From Rhizobium rhizoryzae (GTDB lineage: Bacteria; Pseudomonadota; Alphaproteobacteria; Rhizobiales; Rhizobiaceae): a stretch of DNA of 64,000 nucleotides. This document shows positions 12,765 to 22,821 of the stretch, piece after piece. Location of the stretch: contig NZ_CP049250.1 in the NCBI RefSeq assembly GCF_011046895.1, positions 1,710,501-1,774,500 of the forward strand, written 5' to 3'. The first letter of the stretch is position 1; each line of letters starts with the position of its first letter. A program made the translations under genes and the position numbers. The notes under the pieces are model-generated. The model searched no databases and was not told the origin of the DNA. It worked only from the letters and a program-made list of their open reading frames with translations.

Positions 12765-14069
12765 TCAATTTGTCAAGCGCGTTTGTGTCTTGGCTGCCTT
12801 TCGCCCAATGTCGCCGAATGCGGCCACGAGATCGGACATGTTTGACGATTCGTAGTAGCTTTCCTTGTTGCTGGCGCAGGCTTGCAGCAGGTCCTTGCCC
12901 TTGTCCGGTGCCATGAAGGCGACCGTGAAGACGGTGATCCCATCTGCCTTGGCTTGGGCGCAGGCGGTACGAACCTTGTCGTCGATGCCCTTGTTCCAGG
13001 CATTGCTATAGCCGGTCATCTCACCATCGGTCATCAGCACGATGAAACGGGAAAAGCTGTAATTCTGCTTTGCCTTATGCTGCGTTGCTTCTGTGACGTT
13101 GGCTTTCTGCAGATCCGAGAAGGCAACTGCCATGGCGCCGCTGGCATCCGTACCGCCTTCCGGAACGGCAGGCAGCGCAAGGACGTAATTCTTGGCGGTT
13201 GTGGTGCCCCAGGCCGGCTTCTGCTCTGTCTTGGTTTCGTGGGTATAGGAAACGGCACCAATGCGGATCAGCTTCTTGGCCTCTGTCTCCTGTGCCGTCG
13301 CATTGGTCTGATCGGGCGCTGCTGCCTTCAGCAGTTCGGTCGTCATCACGCCTGCCGCTGTTTTCAGCGCAGCGATCTTGGTCACGTAATTGGCCACTGT
13401 GCGCGTGCGCTGCTCATTATAAGTGCAGGAGTAGTAACCGCGCCAGTAATCGTAACAAGTGCCTTGAACAGTCGCCGTGTAGGTTTCCTGTTTGGTCGGC
13501 TTGAGCGGATCGACCGTCGTCGTATCCCAGGCCATGGAGCCGGACTCGTCCAGCACCAGATACATGGACAGTGCGTTTCCTTCGCGGGCGCTGGCCGAAA
13601 TGCTGGAAACCGAAATCGGGATAGTTTCAAAGCCCAGAACACGCGTCAGGCCGCTCAACTGAACGTTCGCCTTGAGGGTCATCCGGACTTCGAAATTCTT
13701 GCTGGAGCCCCCCGTCGAGGTAATGGTTGCGCCGGTATTCATGTTCTTTTGCAGGTCGGCTTTCGCGGCAGCAATCTCGTCTTCAGACATGCCGCTTGAC
13801 TGCAGATTGGCCAGATACTGACCGACCATTTCGTCCTTGGCCATCTTCGTGGCTTCGGCTTCGGTAATGTCGTCCTTGGACATTTTCGATGCTGCAGCCA
13901 GCGTTGCTGCGTCCGCGATGTTCTGGATCTCGGCCTTCTCGCGCATGACATTGGTGAGGTCCACAGCAACACCGCCGACGCCAATCGTCACCGGCAGCAG
14001 TATGGCCGTCATCATCGCAAAGTTGCCGGCTTCATCGGCAAGCAGATTTTTGAAGGTTGAGTAGTTCAT
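12765..14069 (-). CDS. TadE/TadG-like protein with von Willebrand factor A domain
   Basis: A 434-residue envelope protein. A pseudopilin-like N-terminus with one hydrophobic segment (about residues 16-40) is followed by an Ala-rich helix and then, from about 168, a von Willebrand A domain with the metal-site motif DESGSM at 174-179 and a later MTDGEM. Such proteins are exported by Tad-type machinery or anchored in the inner membrane; the partner is unknown. I use the ATG at 14069, which has GAGG just upstream. No tad secretion ATPase or prepilin peptidase lies nearby. It lies 116 bases downstream of the transglutaminase gene on the same strand and could be co-transcribed, but no functional tie is established. 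Confidence 0.82.
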   Translation of the reverse strand: MNYSTFKNLLADEAGNFAMMTAILLPVTIGVGGVAVDLTNVMREKAEIQNIADAATLAAASKMSKDDITEAEATKMAKDEMVGQYLANLQSSGMSEDEIAAAKADLQKNMNTGATITSTGGSSKNFEVRMTLKANVQLSGLTRVLGFETIPISVSSISASAREGNALSMYLVLDESGSMAWDTTTVDPLKPTKQETYTATVQGTCYDYWRGYYSCTYNEQRTRTVANYVTKIAALKTAAGVMTTELLKAAAPDQTNATAQETEAKKLIRIGAVSYTHETKTEQKPAWGTTTAKNYVLALPAVPEGGTDASGAMAVAFSDLQKANVTEATQHKAKQNYSFSRFIVLMTDGEMTGYSNAWNKGIDDKVRTACAQAKADGITVFTVAFMAPDKGKDLLQACASNKESYYESSNMSDLVAAFGDIGRKAAKTQTRLTN

Positions 14070-14184
14070 CGCCTCGGTCCGTCCCATTCATTAGAACAGA
14101 ATAACGATTACCGCCGACAGCTAACGAAACTCCTAATTGCATGCGTAAATTTTTAGCTGAACGCCCAAATGTGGTGCGATTCTG

Positions 14185-15063
14185 CTACTTGAGCGGGATA
14201 ACGTCGACGGACTGTACCGTGCGATGCGTACCGTAGGATTTGAGAACACCCACAACGGGGGCGACGTCGGCATAGTCGCGTCCATAGCCGACGACGATAT
14301 GATCTGCTCCTGCGGGAATGTTGTTGGTCGGATCAAGCTCTATGTAGCCGGTCGATTTTCCACACCAGATGCGCACCCAGGCATGCATGGCGTCGGCTCC
14401 TTCCAGACGCTCCTTGCCCGGTGGCGGAATGGTGCGCAGGAAGCCGCTCACATAACCGGCCGGAATTCCCAGACTTCTGAGCGCCACGATCATGATGTGG
14501 CTGAAATCCTGGCAGACGCCGCGCTTCAGCTTGAAAGCCTCCACCGGGGTCGTGTCCACGGTCGTTGCTTCGGCGTCGTACTTGAATTCCTTGAAGATGC
14601 GCGCGCAAAGCAGGTTCGCGATCTCCCGCACGGTCTGACCCGCTTTTGCGGTTTCTCGTGCAAAGGCTGCGATCTCAGCATTGTCTGGCAGTCGCGGGCT
14701 CTGGCCGGTGAAATGATGCGGCGCATGGGGATCGATCGAGCGAATCTCGGCAAGCTCCACCGCCAGATCCTTCAACTCCGGCGACAGGTCTGCCGTCAGC
14801 GGTGCGGCCTCGACCATCACGCGCGCCTGCATGCGGATGTCGAGCTTCTCGTGCTGTGCGCGCAGAAAAATGGAGGTTGCCTGCTGTCCGAAGAAATCGA
14901 TGAAGTCGCTGCGCTCTTCCGCAGTCGGAGCAACGGTCACCGATCCCGCAATCAGGCGCTGCCGGTCCGGGATCGAGAGCGGCAGAAGGCGAAGGATGTG
15001 GCGAGCTCCCGAGGCGGGCGTGTCATAGAGATAGCCCATGTGGAGCGAGATATCGTAAAGCAT
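14185..15063 (-). CDS. Transglutaminase-like cysteine protease family protein
   Basis: A 292-residue protein with the bacterial transglutaminase N-terminal beta domain followed by a papain-like transglutaminase core. The catalytic triad is visible: Cys184 in GVCQDFSH, His227 in MHAWVR and Asp244 in ELDPTN. No signal peptide is evident, so it should act in the cytoplasm. It begins three bases after the ATP-grasp/alpha-E gene stops and so is the last gene of a tight three-gene block. Comparative genomics has predicted that such blocks attach and process peptide or amino-acid tags through amide bonds; the substrate is unknown. Protease or transamidase activity cannot be told apart from sequence. 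Confidence 0.88.
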   Translation of the reverse strand: MLYDISLHMGYLYDTPASGARHILRLLPLSIPDRQRLIAGSVTVAPTAEERSDFIDFFGQQATSIFLRAQHEKLDIRMQARVMVEAAPLTADLSPELKDLAVELAEIRSIDPHAPHHFTGQSPRLPDNAEIAAFARETAKAGQTVREIANLLCARIFKEFKYDAEATTVDTTPVEAFKLKRGVCQDFSHIMIVALRSLGIPAGYVSGFLRTIPPPGKERLEGADAMHAWVRIWCGKSTGYIELDPTNNIPAGADHIVVGYGRDYADVAPVVGVLKSYGTHRTVQSVDVIPLK

Positions 15064-15066
15064 GGG

Positions 15067-17478
15067 TTATCCGAAATAGGTTTGCGCGAGCAGATCGGAG
15101 AGTTTTTCCATCTCCGCCTCAAGACGCTCGTAGACATCCGGTGTCATTGCCTCCGGCGTCATGACCGCGAGGCCGGAATGCAGGCGCATGGATTCCCGGT
15201 CCAGCGCCGACATCTGGCCGGTGCCATACGGATGCGGTAATTGCTCGACTTCCGTCCGGATCTCGTTCAACTGGAAAAGGACAGAGCGCGGGTTGAGCGG
15301 ATCGAGCGCCAGAAGATCGGTCACCGTCAGGCGAGCGGTGTTCACATTGTAGCGGCGGCGGTGGGTCATAACGCTGTCGCCGATCTCCAGCAGCATATCC
15401 AGCGCGCCGTCCGGTGCGTCGGGCCCGGACATGTGACCCAGCAGACGCGTCATGTGCAGGCCGCGTTCGAGATAGCGACCAATGGACAGGAAGCGCCAGC
15501 CGGTGAAGCGATACATGTTTTCGTGCACGAGACCGGCAAAGCCCGCCAGCTTGCGCAGGAGCACCGTCATCGCATGGGCGGCATCGTCGCCGTGCTGAAC
15601 GCCTTCGTGGAAGCGGCGCGCTGTCTTTGCCAGATCGTTCAGCGCCAGCCAGCCATCGGGCGAGAAGCGATCACGGATATTGCTGGCAGAATAGATCGCG
15701 CTGTCGATGTTGCGAATGAGCGGCAGCGGCACCGCCTTCACCATGTCGATATCGACGCCTTTGAGATAGCGCGAGACATCGGCCAGCAGCGGCTGTTCAG
15801 GATCGGCGCTTTCGGCATAGCGCATATGCCACGAACGAAGGATGCGCAGCGCCCCTTCCGCCCGCTCGATATAGCGGCCAAGCCAGAACAAATTGTCGGC
15901 GGCGCGGCTTGGCAGGCTTCCCGGCATGTTGCGGGAAAAACTTTCCTCCGGCGGCAGCAGCGATGGCTTTTCGACCGGCTTGTCGGAGACGATCCAGACG
16001 TCTGCAGCGGTTCCGCCAGCCTGCATGGCAATCGCGGCCACATCGTCGCCAGAGCCAATGCGAGCAAAGCCACCCGGCATGATCTGCCAGCCATTTTCGG
16101 TGCGCGCTGCAAAGACGCGCAAGGACATGGGACGAGGCATCAGCCTGCCGTTGACATAGGCCGGTGTCGTGGAAAGCGTCACCGCTTCCTGACCCACCAG
16201 CTTGCCGCCTGCGGCATTCAGCCAGTCTTCAACGGATTGCTTGCCGCCCTTGCGGGTCGCCCCCAGAACCGACTGGTTGTTGTCGTCAAAGAAGGGTGCA
16301 CGGGAATAGGCGGGTCCGATCACCATCTTCTCGATATTTTCCGCCACGTGCTGGCGCTCGCTCTTCTGGCCGCACCACCAGGTGGCGATGGAGGGCAGCT
16401 TGAGCTCTTCGCCCAGCAGATGGCGGCAGATGGTTGGCGTGAATGCGAGAAGTGCGCGCGTTTCCAGGATACCCGAGCCGAGCCCGTTGACGATTGTCAC
16501 GGAGCCGGAGCGCAGTGCTTCCACCATTCCCGGCGTGCCGATGTGTGAATTCTGGTTCAGCTCCAGCGGATCGGCGTAAGGCGCGTCGAGACGGCGCCAG
16601 AGAACGCTGACAGGCTTCAGGCCTGCGACGGTGCGCACCATGACCCTGTTGTTGACGACGGTGAGATCCTCGCCCTCCAGCAGCATGAAGCCAAGATAGC
16701 GGGCGATATAGGCATGTTCGAAATAGGTTTCGTTGGCTGGGCCGGGTGTCAGAACGGCGATCCTGTCATCCGGATAGCGTTTCTGTGCCTGCAACGCATC
16801 GCGAAACGCTCCGAAGAAGGAGGCAAGCCGATGGACATGGCTTTCGCCATAGATATCGGAGAAGGCGCGGGTGGTGGCCACGCGGTTTTCCAGCGCGAAG
16901 CCAGCGCCAGACGGAGCTTGCGTGCGATCTGCCAGAACCCACCAGTTACCGTCCGGTCCGCGGCCGATCTCGAATGAGCAGAAATGCAGATGATAGCCGC
17001 TGGATGGTTTGATACCGACCAGAGGTCTCAGAAACTCGGGGTTTGAAGCAATCAGCGCCGGTGGCAGAATGCCTTCGCGCACCAGCCGGTTTTCGCCATA
17101 GATATCGGAAACGATCTTCTCCAGCAGGTCCGCGCGCTGGATCAGGCCTTCCGAGACCTTCTCCCACTCCTTGCCATCGATCACGACCGGCACATGCGAG
17201 ATTGGCCACGCGCGCTCTGCACTTCCCTGTCCGGCATAGGAGCGATAGAAGACGCCCGCATCGCGCAGGTAGCGATCCGCGCGGGCAAAGCGTTCGTGCA
17301 ATTCGCCTTCCGACATGCAGCTGAGCGAGGAAATCAGGTTTTGCCAGACCGGGCGGATCTGGCCGTCCCTGTCCAGCATTTCGTCAGATACGCCCGGCAA
17401 GGCCTGGTAGCCGAGGATGGGATCTCCTTCCACCGCCTCGGCTGCATAGTCCAGCTCTGTTACCGGGATCACTGACAA
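15067..17478 (-). CDS. Circularly permuted ATP-grasp / alpha-E fusion protein
   Basis: An 803-residue two-part protein. Residues 1 to about 500 match the circularly permuted type-2 ATP-grasp family, expected to form amide or peptide bonds through an acyl-phosphate. From about 518 (SRAADNLFWLGRYIERAEG) to the end is an alpha-E domain, an all-helical domain with repeated RYIERAE / RYLERG segments. Many genomes encode the two as separate neighbours; here they are one chain, implying a fixed one-to-one complex. The gene starts one base after the DUF2126 gene stops and ends three bases before the transglutaminase gene starts. ATP-dependent ligation is inferred from the family, not shown. Confidence 0.88.
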   Translation of the reverse strand: MSVIPVTELDYAAEAVEGDPILGYQALPGVSDEMLDRDGQIRPVWQNLISSLSCMSEGELHERFARADRYLRDAGVFYRSYAGQGSAERAWPISHVPVVIDGKEWEKVSEGLIQRADLLEKIVSDIYGENRLVREGILPPALIASNPEFLRPLVGIKPSSGYHLHFCSFEIGRGPDGNWWVLADRTQAPSGAGFALENRVATTRAFSDIYGESHVHRLASFFGAFRDALQAQKRYPDDRIAVLTPGPANETYFEHAYIARYLGFMLLEGEDLTVVNNRVMVRTVAGLKPVSVLWRRLDAPYADPLELNQNSHIGTPGMVEALRSGSVTIVNGLGSGILETRALLAFTPTICRHLLGEELKLPSIATWWCGQKSERQHVAENIEKMVIGPAYSRAPFFDDNNQSVLGATRKGGKQSVEDWLNAAGGKLVGQEAVTLSTTPAYVNGRLMPRPMSLRVFAARTENGWQIMPGGFARIGSGDDVAAIAMQAGGTAADVWIVSDKPVEKPSLLPPEESFSRNMPGSLPSRAADNLFWLGRYIERAEGALRILRSWHMRYAESADPEQPLLADVSRYLKGVDIDMVKAVPLPLIRNIDSAIYSASNIRDRFSPDGWLALNDLAKTARRFHEGVQHGDDAAHAMTVLLRKLAGFAGLVHENMYRFTGWRFLSIGRYLERGLHMTRLLGHMSGPDAPDGALDMLLEIGDSVMTHRRRYNVNTARLTVTDLLALDPLNPRSVLFQLNEIRTEVEQLPHPYGTGQMSALDRESMRLHSGLAVMTPEAMTPDVYERLEAEMEKLSDLLAQTYFG

Positions 17479-17479
17479 T

Positions 17480-20400
17480 TCACACTCCTATCGGCCGACG
17501 CAGATCAAGCGTCAGCGGGAATTCGGCGGAGGGCAGCTCTGCCATCAACGTATAGCGGCCAGCCGTATGCCCCCAAGGTTCGAATCGCGCAAGCCTTCTT
17601 GCTTCCGCTTCGTTGCCATTCACCGGGAATGTCTCGTAATTGCGACCTCCGGGATGAGCGACATGGTAGACGCAGCCACCGATTGAGCGGTTCGACCATG
17701 TATCATAGATGTCGAAAGTGAGCGGCGAATTAACGGGCAGGACCGGGTGCAGGCCCGATGCCGGTTGCCATGCCTTGAAGCGGACACCGGCTACGGCGAC
17801 CCCGGACGCACCTGTCGACGCAAGTGGGACATTGCGGCCATTGCATGCCACGCGGTAGCGCGATGGATTGCTGGTCTCCAGCCGGACCTGAAGACGCTCG
17901 ACCGAGGAATCGACGTAACGCACGGTACCGCCGATCGCGCCCTGTTCGCCCATGACATGCCATGGCTCCAGCGCCTGCCGGATTTCCAGTTTCGCGCCCT
18001 CATATTCCACTTCGCCGAAGAAGGGGAATCGGAATTCCAGCTGGGCGGTGAACCATTCGGGGCGCAGATCGAAACCGTTGTCACGAAGATCGGCGATAAC
18101 GTCCATGAAATCTGCCCAAACGAAGTGCGGCAGCATGAAACGGTCGGCAAGCGCCGTTCCCCAGCGGACGAAGGACCCCTGTGCCGGGTTCTTCCAGAAA
18201 CGCGCAATCAATGCCCGCACCAGCAATTGCTGAGCCAAAGACATGCGTGCGTTCGGCGGCATTTCGAAACCGCGGAACTCGACCAGGCCCAGGCGTCCTG
18301 TCGGGCCATCTGGGGAGAACAGCTTGTCGATGCAGATTTCCGAACGATGGGTATTGCCGGTGACATCCGTCAGGAGATTGCGGAACAGGCGGTCCACCAG
18401 CCAGGGCAGGGGAGGCACACCCTGGCCGGGCGCCGGCACCTGCGCCAGCGCGATTTCCAGCTCGTAGAGGCTGTCGTGGCGAGCTTCGTCGATACGTGGG
18501 GCCTGACTGGTCGGGCCGATGAACAGGCCCGAGAAGAGGTAGGAGAGGGAGGGGTGCCGCTGCCAGTGGAGCACAAGGCTCTTCAAAAGGTCCGGCCTGC
18601 GCAGGAAGGGGCTGTCATTCGGATTTGCACCGCCGACGACCACATGATTACCACCGCCGGTGCCGGTGTGGCGGCCATCGATCATGAACTTGTCCGCACC
18701 CAGACGGCTCAGGCGGGCTTCCTCGTAGATGGCGGTGGTAATCTCCACGCATTCCTTCCAGTTGGAAGCCGGATGGATGTTGACCTCGATGACGCCCGGA
18801 TCTGGCGCAACGCGGATGACATTCAGCCGCTCATCATGCGGTGGCGTATAGCCCTCGATATGAACCGGCAGATTGAGCGCCCTCGCAGCACGTTCCGCCG
18901 AGGCGACGAGATCGAGATATTCCTCCAGCGCGGCGGTCGGTGGCATGAAGACGCAGACCCGTCCATCGCGCACTTCCACGGAGATGGCAGTGCGCACGCG
19001 CCCGCCGATTTCCTCATAGGATTGGCCGAGCTGGGTCTGCTGCGCAATATCGGGCCGCAGCGAATGCTCCGGCATGACGCGACCCTTCTCCGTCGAGAAG
19101 TCTGGAAGAGGCGGACGCTCGACGCTTGGATCGACCGGATTGATGTAGGGATACCAGGAGGGCGCAATATAGGGCAGCGAGTTCAGCGGCAGGCGGAAGC
19201 CGACAGGGCTGTCGCCCGGAATGAGATAAAGCCGCCCGCGGCGTGTGCGCCATTTTTCGCTGACCCAGCTGCGGCCTGAAGCGCGCGTCTGCCAGGCCTG
19301 AACCGGCAAGACATAACCGGCCGGACTTGTCAGTCCCTGGGAGAAGACCTTGGCGATGCGGTTTCTTTCTTCCGGGTCTTTGAGTTTGGAATTAGCCGGA
19401 TCGACATTGTCGGGCAGGTTCGCTTCCTTGATGATCCATTCCGCCGGATCTTCATAGGCAGGCGCCACATTCTCCGTCGAAAGGTCCAGCTCCAGCGCAA
19501 TCGCCTGAAGAAGCTTGGCCGCGTCTTCGTGGGTTACCTCGTGATCGCGCTTCTCGATGGCGATCAGATCCGGGTCTGACCAGATGGGCAGTCCGTCCTT
19601 GCGCCAGTAAAGCGAGAAGGTCCAGCGCGGCAGGCTTTCGCCCGGATACCATTTTCCCTGACCGTAATGCAGAAATCCACCGGGGGCGAAGCGCTCGCGC
19701 AGCTTGCGGATCAGCACATCGGCACGGTCGCGCTTGGTGGGGCCAACGGCTGCGGTGTTCCACTCCTCTGACTGGAAGTCATCGATGGACACGAAGGTCG
19801 GTTCGCCGCCCATGGTGAGGCGCACATCCTGCGCCTTGAGCACGGCGTCGACCTGTTCGCCCAGTGCATTCAGCGCATCCCAGCTTTCATCGGAAAACGG
19901 CTTGGTGATCCGCGGGTGTTCGGCAACGCGCGAGACCTTCATGTCGAAGTCGAAGCTGGTTTCCGCCTCGCCGTAATAGCCGCCCGAAATTGGGGCTGCG
20001 TTCTTATAGTGTGGCGTGGCGGCCAACGGAATATGGCTTTCGCCTGTCAGCAGGCCCGAGGTCGGGTCCAGACCCACCCAACCGGCGCCGGGAAGATAAA
20101 CCTCCGCCCAGGCATGCAGATCGGTGAAATCCACCTCAGTGCCGGAGGGGCCATCAAGGGCTTTGAGGTCTGGCGTCAACTGGATGAGGTAGCCGGAAAC
20201 GAAGCGTGCCGCCAAACCCAGATGGCGTAGAATCTGCACCAGAAGCCAGCTTGTATCACGGCAGGATCCCTTGGCGCGCTCCAGCGTTTCCTCAGGCGTC
20301 TGCACGCCGGGTTCCATGCGAACGATATAGCCGATTTCGCGCTGCAGGCGGGCGTTCAGCCCCACCACCATGTCAACGGTCGGCTGTTCAGGGCTCTTGT

Positions 20401-20803
20401 CGATCGTCTCCAGGAACTTTGTCAGGAGAGGGCCGGTCGGCTCCGGCTTTCGATAGATCGAAAGGTCCTCGGCCAGATTTTCGGGGTAGTCGAAGGGCCA
20501 CTTCGTCGCTTCCTCTTCGACAAAGAAGTCGAAGGGGTTGTAGACCGTCATGTCGGCGATCAGGTCGACTTCGATCTTGAATTCCGTCACGGGATCCGGA
20601 AACACGAAGCGAGCGAGATAATTTCCGTAAGGGTCTTGCTGCAGGTTTACGAAGTGATTTTCGGGGGTCACCTTCAGCGAATGGCTGAGAACGCGCGTTC
20701 GGGAATGGGCTGCGGGCTTCAGGCGAATGATCTGCGGTCCCAATCGAACCGGCTTGTCATACATATAATGCGTAAGATGGTAGATGCTGGCTTTGATGGA
20801 CAT
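17480..20803 (-). CDS. Large transglutaminase / DUF2126 predicted amidoligase
   Basis: A 1107-residue protein, first gene of the three-gene block. Residues 1-90 form the bacterial transglutaminase N-terminal domain; 145-260 the transglutaminase core with Cys181 (KGSCRDTSW), His230 (DLHAWAE) and Asp246 (GLDPTS); the rest is DUF2126, a glutamine-synthetase-fold-like domain predicted to be an amidoligase. The fusion of a predicted peptidase/transamidase with a predicted ligase suggests both making and breaking of an amide-linked adduct. AAGGAG five bases before the ATG is a strong ribosome site. Function is inferred from domain families; no experimental substrate is known to me. Confidence 0.88.
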   Translation of the reverse strand: MSIKASIYHLTHYMYDKPVRLGPQIIRLKPAAHSRTRVLSHSLKVTPENHFVNLQQDPYGNYLARFVFPDPVTEFKIEVDLIADMTVYNPFDFFVEEEATKWPFDYPENLAEDLSIYRKPEPTGPLLTKFLETIDKSPEQPTVDMVVGLNARLQREIGYIVRMEPGVQTPEETLERAKGSCRDTSWLLVQILRHLGLAARFVSGYLIQLTPDLKALDGPSGTEVDFTDLHAWAEVYLPGAGWVGLDPTSGLLTGESHIPLAATPHYKNAAPISGGYYGEAETSFDFDMKVSRVAEHPRITKPFSDESWDALNALGEQVDAVLKAQDVRLTMGGEPTFVSIDDFQSEEWNTAAVGPTKRDRADVLIRKLRERFAPGGFLHYGQGKWYPGESLPRWTFSLYWRKDGLPIWSDPDLIAIEKRDHEVTHEDAAKLLQAIALELDLSTENVAPAYEDPAEWIIKEANLPDNVDPANSKLKDPEERNRIAKVFSQGLTSPAGYVLPVQAWQTRASGRSWVSEKWRTRRGRLYLIPGDSPVGFRLPLNSLPYIAPSWYPYINPVDPSVERPPLPDFSTEKGRVMPEHSLRPDIAQQTQLGQSYEEIGGRVRTAISVEVRDGRVCVFMPPTAALEEYLDLVASAERAARALNLPVHIEGYTPPHDERLNVIRVAPDPGVIEVNIHPASNWKECVEITTAIYEEARLSRLGADKFMIDGRHTGTGGGNHVVVGGANPNDSPFLRRPDLLKSLVLHWQRHPSLSYLFSGLFIGPTSQAPRIDEARHDSLYELEIALAQVPAPGQGVPPLPWLVDRLFRNLLTDVTGNTHRSEICIDKLFSPDGPTGRLGLVEFRGFEMPPNARMSLAQQLLVRALIARFWKNPAQGSFVRWGTALADRFMLPHFVWADFMDVIADLRDNGFDLRPEWFTAQLEFRFPFFGEVEYEGAKLEIRQALEPWHVMGEQGAIGGTVRYVDSSVERLQVRLETSNPSRYRVACNGRNVPLASTGASGVAVAGVRFKAWQPASGLHPVLPVNSPLTFDIYDTWSNRSIGGCVYHVAHPGGRNYETFPVNGNEAEARRLARFEPWGHTAGRYTLMAELPSAEFPLTLDLRRPIGV

Positions 20804-21087
20804 GAAACTCCTTGCCGGGCCGCAAACAGATACCCGTCACCGAACTGCGGGTTCAAGTTTGTGCAATGCAGGAGAATAAAGCAAGGTGTTTCAAGTTGCC
20901 GACAGGCGCGTGCAGCTCGTCACAACAGTAGAGACAAGCCATGCGCTGCAAATCGCCGTGAGCTCATCTTGCAGGCGAAAGATTTTCCATTCGCCTTGTT
21001 TTGCCGAATGCCCAAATATAATTCGCGCTGCAAAAGCCTTGGGCGGGATGCTGCATTCAGAATCGTGTCGCGTCTGCTGCAAAAGGA
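20804..21087. other. Intergenic region with no gene seen
   Basis: Upstream of the DUF2126 gene and downstream of the DUF2735 gene. Open frames here lack ribosome sites and protein-like composition. It should carry the promoter for the three-gene block reading leftward. A TATAAT hexamer occurs on the plus strand near 21019 without a convincing -35 partner. Confidence 0.5.
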
Positions 21088-21121
21088 ATGAGCTGCGAAA
21101 TTGCTTAATTTCGCAGCTCAT
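21088..21121 (-). terminator. Perfect 15-bp hairpin, probable terminator of the DUF2735 gene
   Basis: ATGAGCTGCGAAATT and its exact reverse complement flank a GCTT loop (21088-21102 and 21107-21121). On the minus strand it is followed by TTCCTTTTGC, a weak T-rich tail, and it lies 43 bases past the DUF2735 stop. On the plus strand no T run follows. Confidence 0.6.
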
Positions 21122-21164
21122 GATTAAAAATTAGACGATTTAGCCTTTTCAGTAGGCAGATCAA

Positions 21165-21368
21165 TCAGGACGGCTTGCCTGCTGAAGGAGCAGAGTCCTT
21201 GATTGCCTCGGCATGATACCAGCCGCCACCGAAAGCCAGATCGCAAAGAGCGGGGTTGGCTTCCACAGCCTTCTTCTCGATCCGCGCCATGAAATCGCGG
21301 CGGCCTCTGAGGCCTCCAACCGGAAACTGAATGATCTGTGCGGTATGCTCGGGGCTTGCTGTTGTCAT
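21165..21368 (-). CDS. DUF2735 small protein, glnII-associated
   Basis: A 67-residue protein beginning MTTASPEHTAQIIQFPVGG, the hallmark of DUF2735, and ending with a short GGGWYHAEAI segment. The family is found in Rhizobiales and commonly sits beside glnII; its biochemical role is unknown. I start at the ATG at 21368, preceded by AAGGATAAGACC; a longer reading adds 26 unconserved residues. It is divergent from glnII across about 400 bases that hold an NtrC-like palindrome, so nitrogen control of both genes is plausible. The probable terminator is the hairpin at 21088. Confidence 0.82.
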   Translation of the reverse strand: MTTASPEHTAQIIQFPVGGLRGRRDFMARIEKKAVEANPALCDLAFGGGWYHAEAIKDSAPSAGKPS

Positions 21369-21439
21369 GGTCTTATCCTTGGTGCATTTTTCCGTCCGGA
21401 TATGCTTTTGCCTATTTTTTATGCTTGATGCTTTAATTT

Positions 21440-21455
21440 GCACCATTTTTGGTGC
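21440..21455. promoter_or_regulatory. NtrC-like binding palindrome
   Basis: GCACCA-TTTT-TGGTGC is a perfect inverted repeat matching NtrC half-sites (GCACCA/TGGTGC), but with a four-base rather than three-base spacer. It lies about 200 bases upstream of the glnII sigma-54 promoter, a normal enhancer distance, and 72 bases upstream of the DUF2735 start. A further half-site TGGTGCA lies at about 21380. Confidence 0.6.
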
Positions 21456-21657
21456 GCTTATTTTGTTCAGAATGCATTATTTTTGCGCAAAACGCAAGTG
21501 GCAATCTGGCTGTGTGCGGCCTCCGCTTCTGTAATCTCGCGCCTGCCTCCATTGGATAACGGCATAGGATCGGAGGAGTTCCGTTTGCCCTCATTCCGGG
21601 GGCCTCGCAGGGTGCAGCCCTTGTTCGCTGCAGCGAATCGCAGAACGCGACTCAAAC

Positions 21658-21673
21658 TGGCACGGCTTATGCA
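21658..21673 (+). promoter_or_regulatory. Sigma-54 promoter of glnII
   Basis: TGGCACGGCTTATGCA fits the -24/-12 consensus (TGGCACG-N4-TTGCA) with one mismatch. GG and GC are exactly 12 bases apart. Transcription would start near 21684, about 80 bases before the glnII ATG. Control of glnII by RpoN and NtrC is known in rhizobia. Confidence 0.82.
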
Positions 21674-21764
21674 TTGCTATGGGCAGTCCTGGCGGTGCGC
21701 CCATGAAGGGAAGCGCGAAACAGGATGTGCTCACAACGCGCAGCATAAGAAACGAGAGATCACT

Positions 21765-22799
21765 ATGACGAAATACAAGCTCGAGTACATTTGGCTGGAT
21801 GGTTACAAGCCGGTGGCAAACCTTCGCGGCAAGACCCAGATCAAGGAATTCGATACATTCCCGACGCTTGAGCAGCTGCCGCTTTGGGGCTTCGATGGCT
21901 CTTCGACGATGCAGGCCGAAGGTCATAGCTCCGATTGCGTTCTGAAGCCGGTTGCGATCTATCCCGATCCGGCCCGTACGAACGGCGCTCTCGTTATGTG
22001 CGAAGTCATGATGCCGGATGGCGTCACGCCGCATCCGTCGAACAGCCGCGCAACGATCCTGGACGACGATGGCGCCTGGTTCGGTTTCGAGCAGGAATAC
22101 TTCTTCTACGAAAACGGCCGTCCGCTCGGCTTCCCTGAGCAGGGTTATCCAGCTCCGCAGGGTCCTTACTACACGGGCGTCGGCTACAAGAACGTTGGTT
22201 CCGTTGCCCGCGAGATCGTCGAAGAGCATCTCGACCTCTGCCTCGCTGCCGGCATCAACCACGAAGGCATCAATGCCGAAGTGGCCAAGGGCCAGTGGGA
22301 ATTCCAGGTATTCGGCAAGGGCTCCAAGAAGGCTGCCGACCAGATCTGGGTTGCACGCTACCTGCTGCTTCGTCTCTGCGAAAAGTATGGCATCGACGTC
22401 GAATTCCACTGCAAGCCGCTCGGCGATACGGACTGGAACGGCTCGGGCATGCACTGCAACTTCTCCACGACCTACATGCGTGAAGTTGGCGGCAAGGAAT
22501 ATTTCGAAGCGCTCATGGCAGCCTTTGCCAAGAACTGGAAAGAGCACATCGACGTTTACGGCCCGGACAACCACCTGCGTCTGACCGGCAAGCACGAAAC
22601 GGCTCCGTGGAACAAGTTCTCCTACGGCGTTGCCGACCGTGGCGCCTCCATCCGCGTTCCGCATTCCTTCGTCAACAACGGCTACAAGGGTTACCTGGAA
22701 GACCGTCGTCCGAATTCACAGGGTTGCCCGTACCAGATCGCTTCGCGCGTTCTGGCAACGATCGCAGAAGTCCCGACGGCTGCTTCGGCTGCTGCCTGA
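21765..22799 (+). CDS. glnII: Glutamine synthetase II (eukaryotic-type)
   Basis: A 344-residue GSII enzyme joining ammonia to glutamate with ATP; it is the second, heat-labile glutamine synthetase of Rhizobiaceae. The start MTKYKLEYIWLDGYKP, the beta-Grasp motif WGFDGSST, the ATP-binding segment GFEQEYFFYENGRPLGFP and HCKPLGDTDWNGSGMH with the substrate loop KHETAPWNKFSYGVADRG are all present. Length is normal. Several in-frame upstream codons are open, but the family start and the sigma-54 promoter at 21658 fix the ATG at 21765. A strong terminator follows. Together with gltBD at 36.5 kb it completes the ammonium assimilation cycle. Confidence 0.97.
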   Translation: MTKYKLEYIWLDGYKPVANLRGKTQIKEFDTFPTLEQLPLWGFDGSSTMQAEGHSSDCVLKPVAIYPDPARTNGALVMCEVMMPDGVTPHPSNSRATILDDDGAWFGFEQEYFFYENGRPLGFPEQGYPAPQGPYYTGVGYKNVGSVAREIVEEHLDLCLAAGINHEGINAEVAKGQWEFQVFGKGSKKAADQIWVARYLLLRLCEKYGIDVEFHCKPLGDTDWNGSGMHCNFSTTYMREVGGKEYFEALMAAFAKNWKEHIDVYGPDNHLRLTGKHETAPWNKFSYGVADRGASIRVPHSFVNNGYKGYLEDRRPNSQGCPYQIASRVLATIAEVPTAASAAA

Positions 22800-22821
22800 G
22801 CCTATCGGCCCTGATCATAAC

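Noticed and set aside
17747..19279. Plus-strand open frame of about 510 codons opposite the DUF2126 gene
   Set aside because: Shadow frame of a conserved gene with no domain signals.
21088..21121. The 15-bp palindrome as a phage or integrase attachment site
   Set aside because: It is an inverted, not direct, repeat, and position and tail suit a terminator better.
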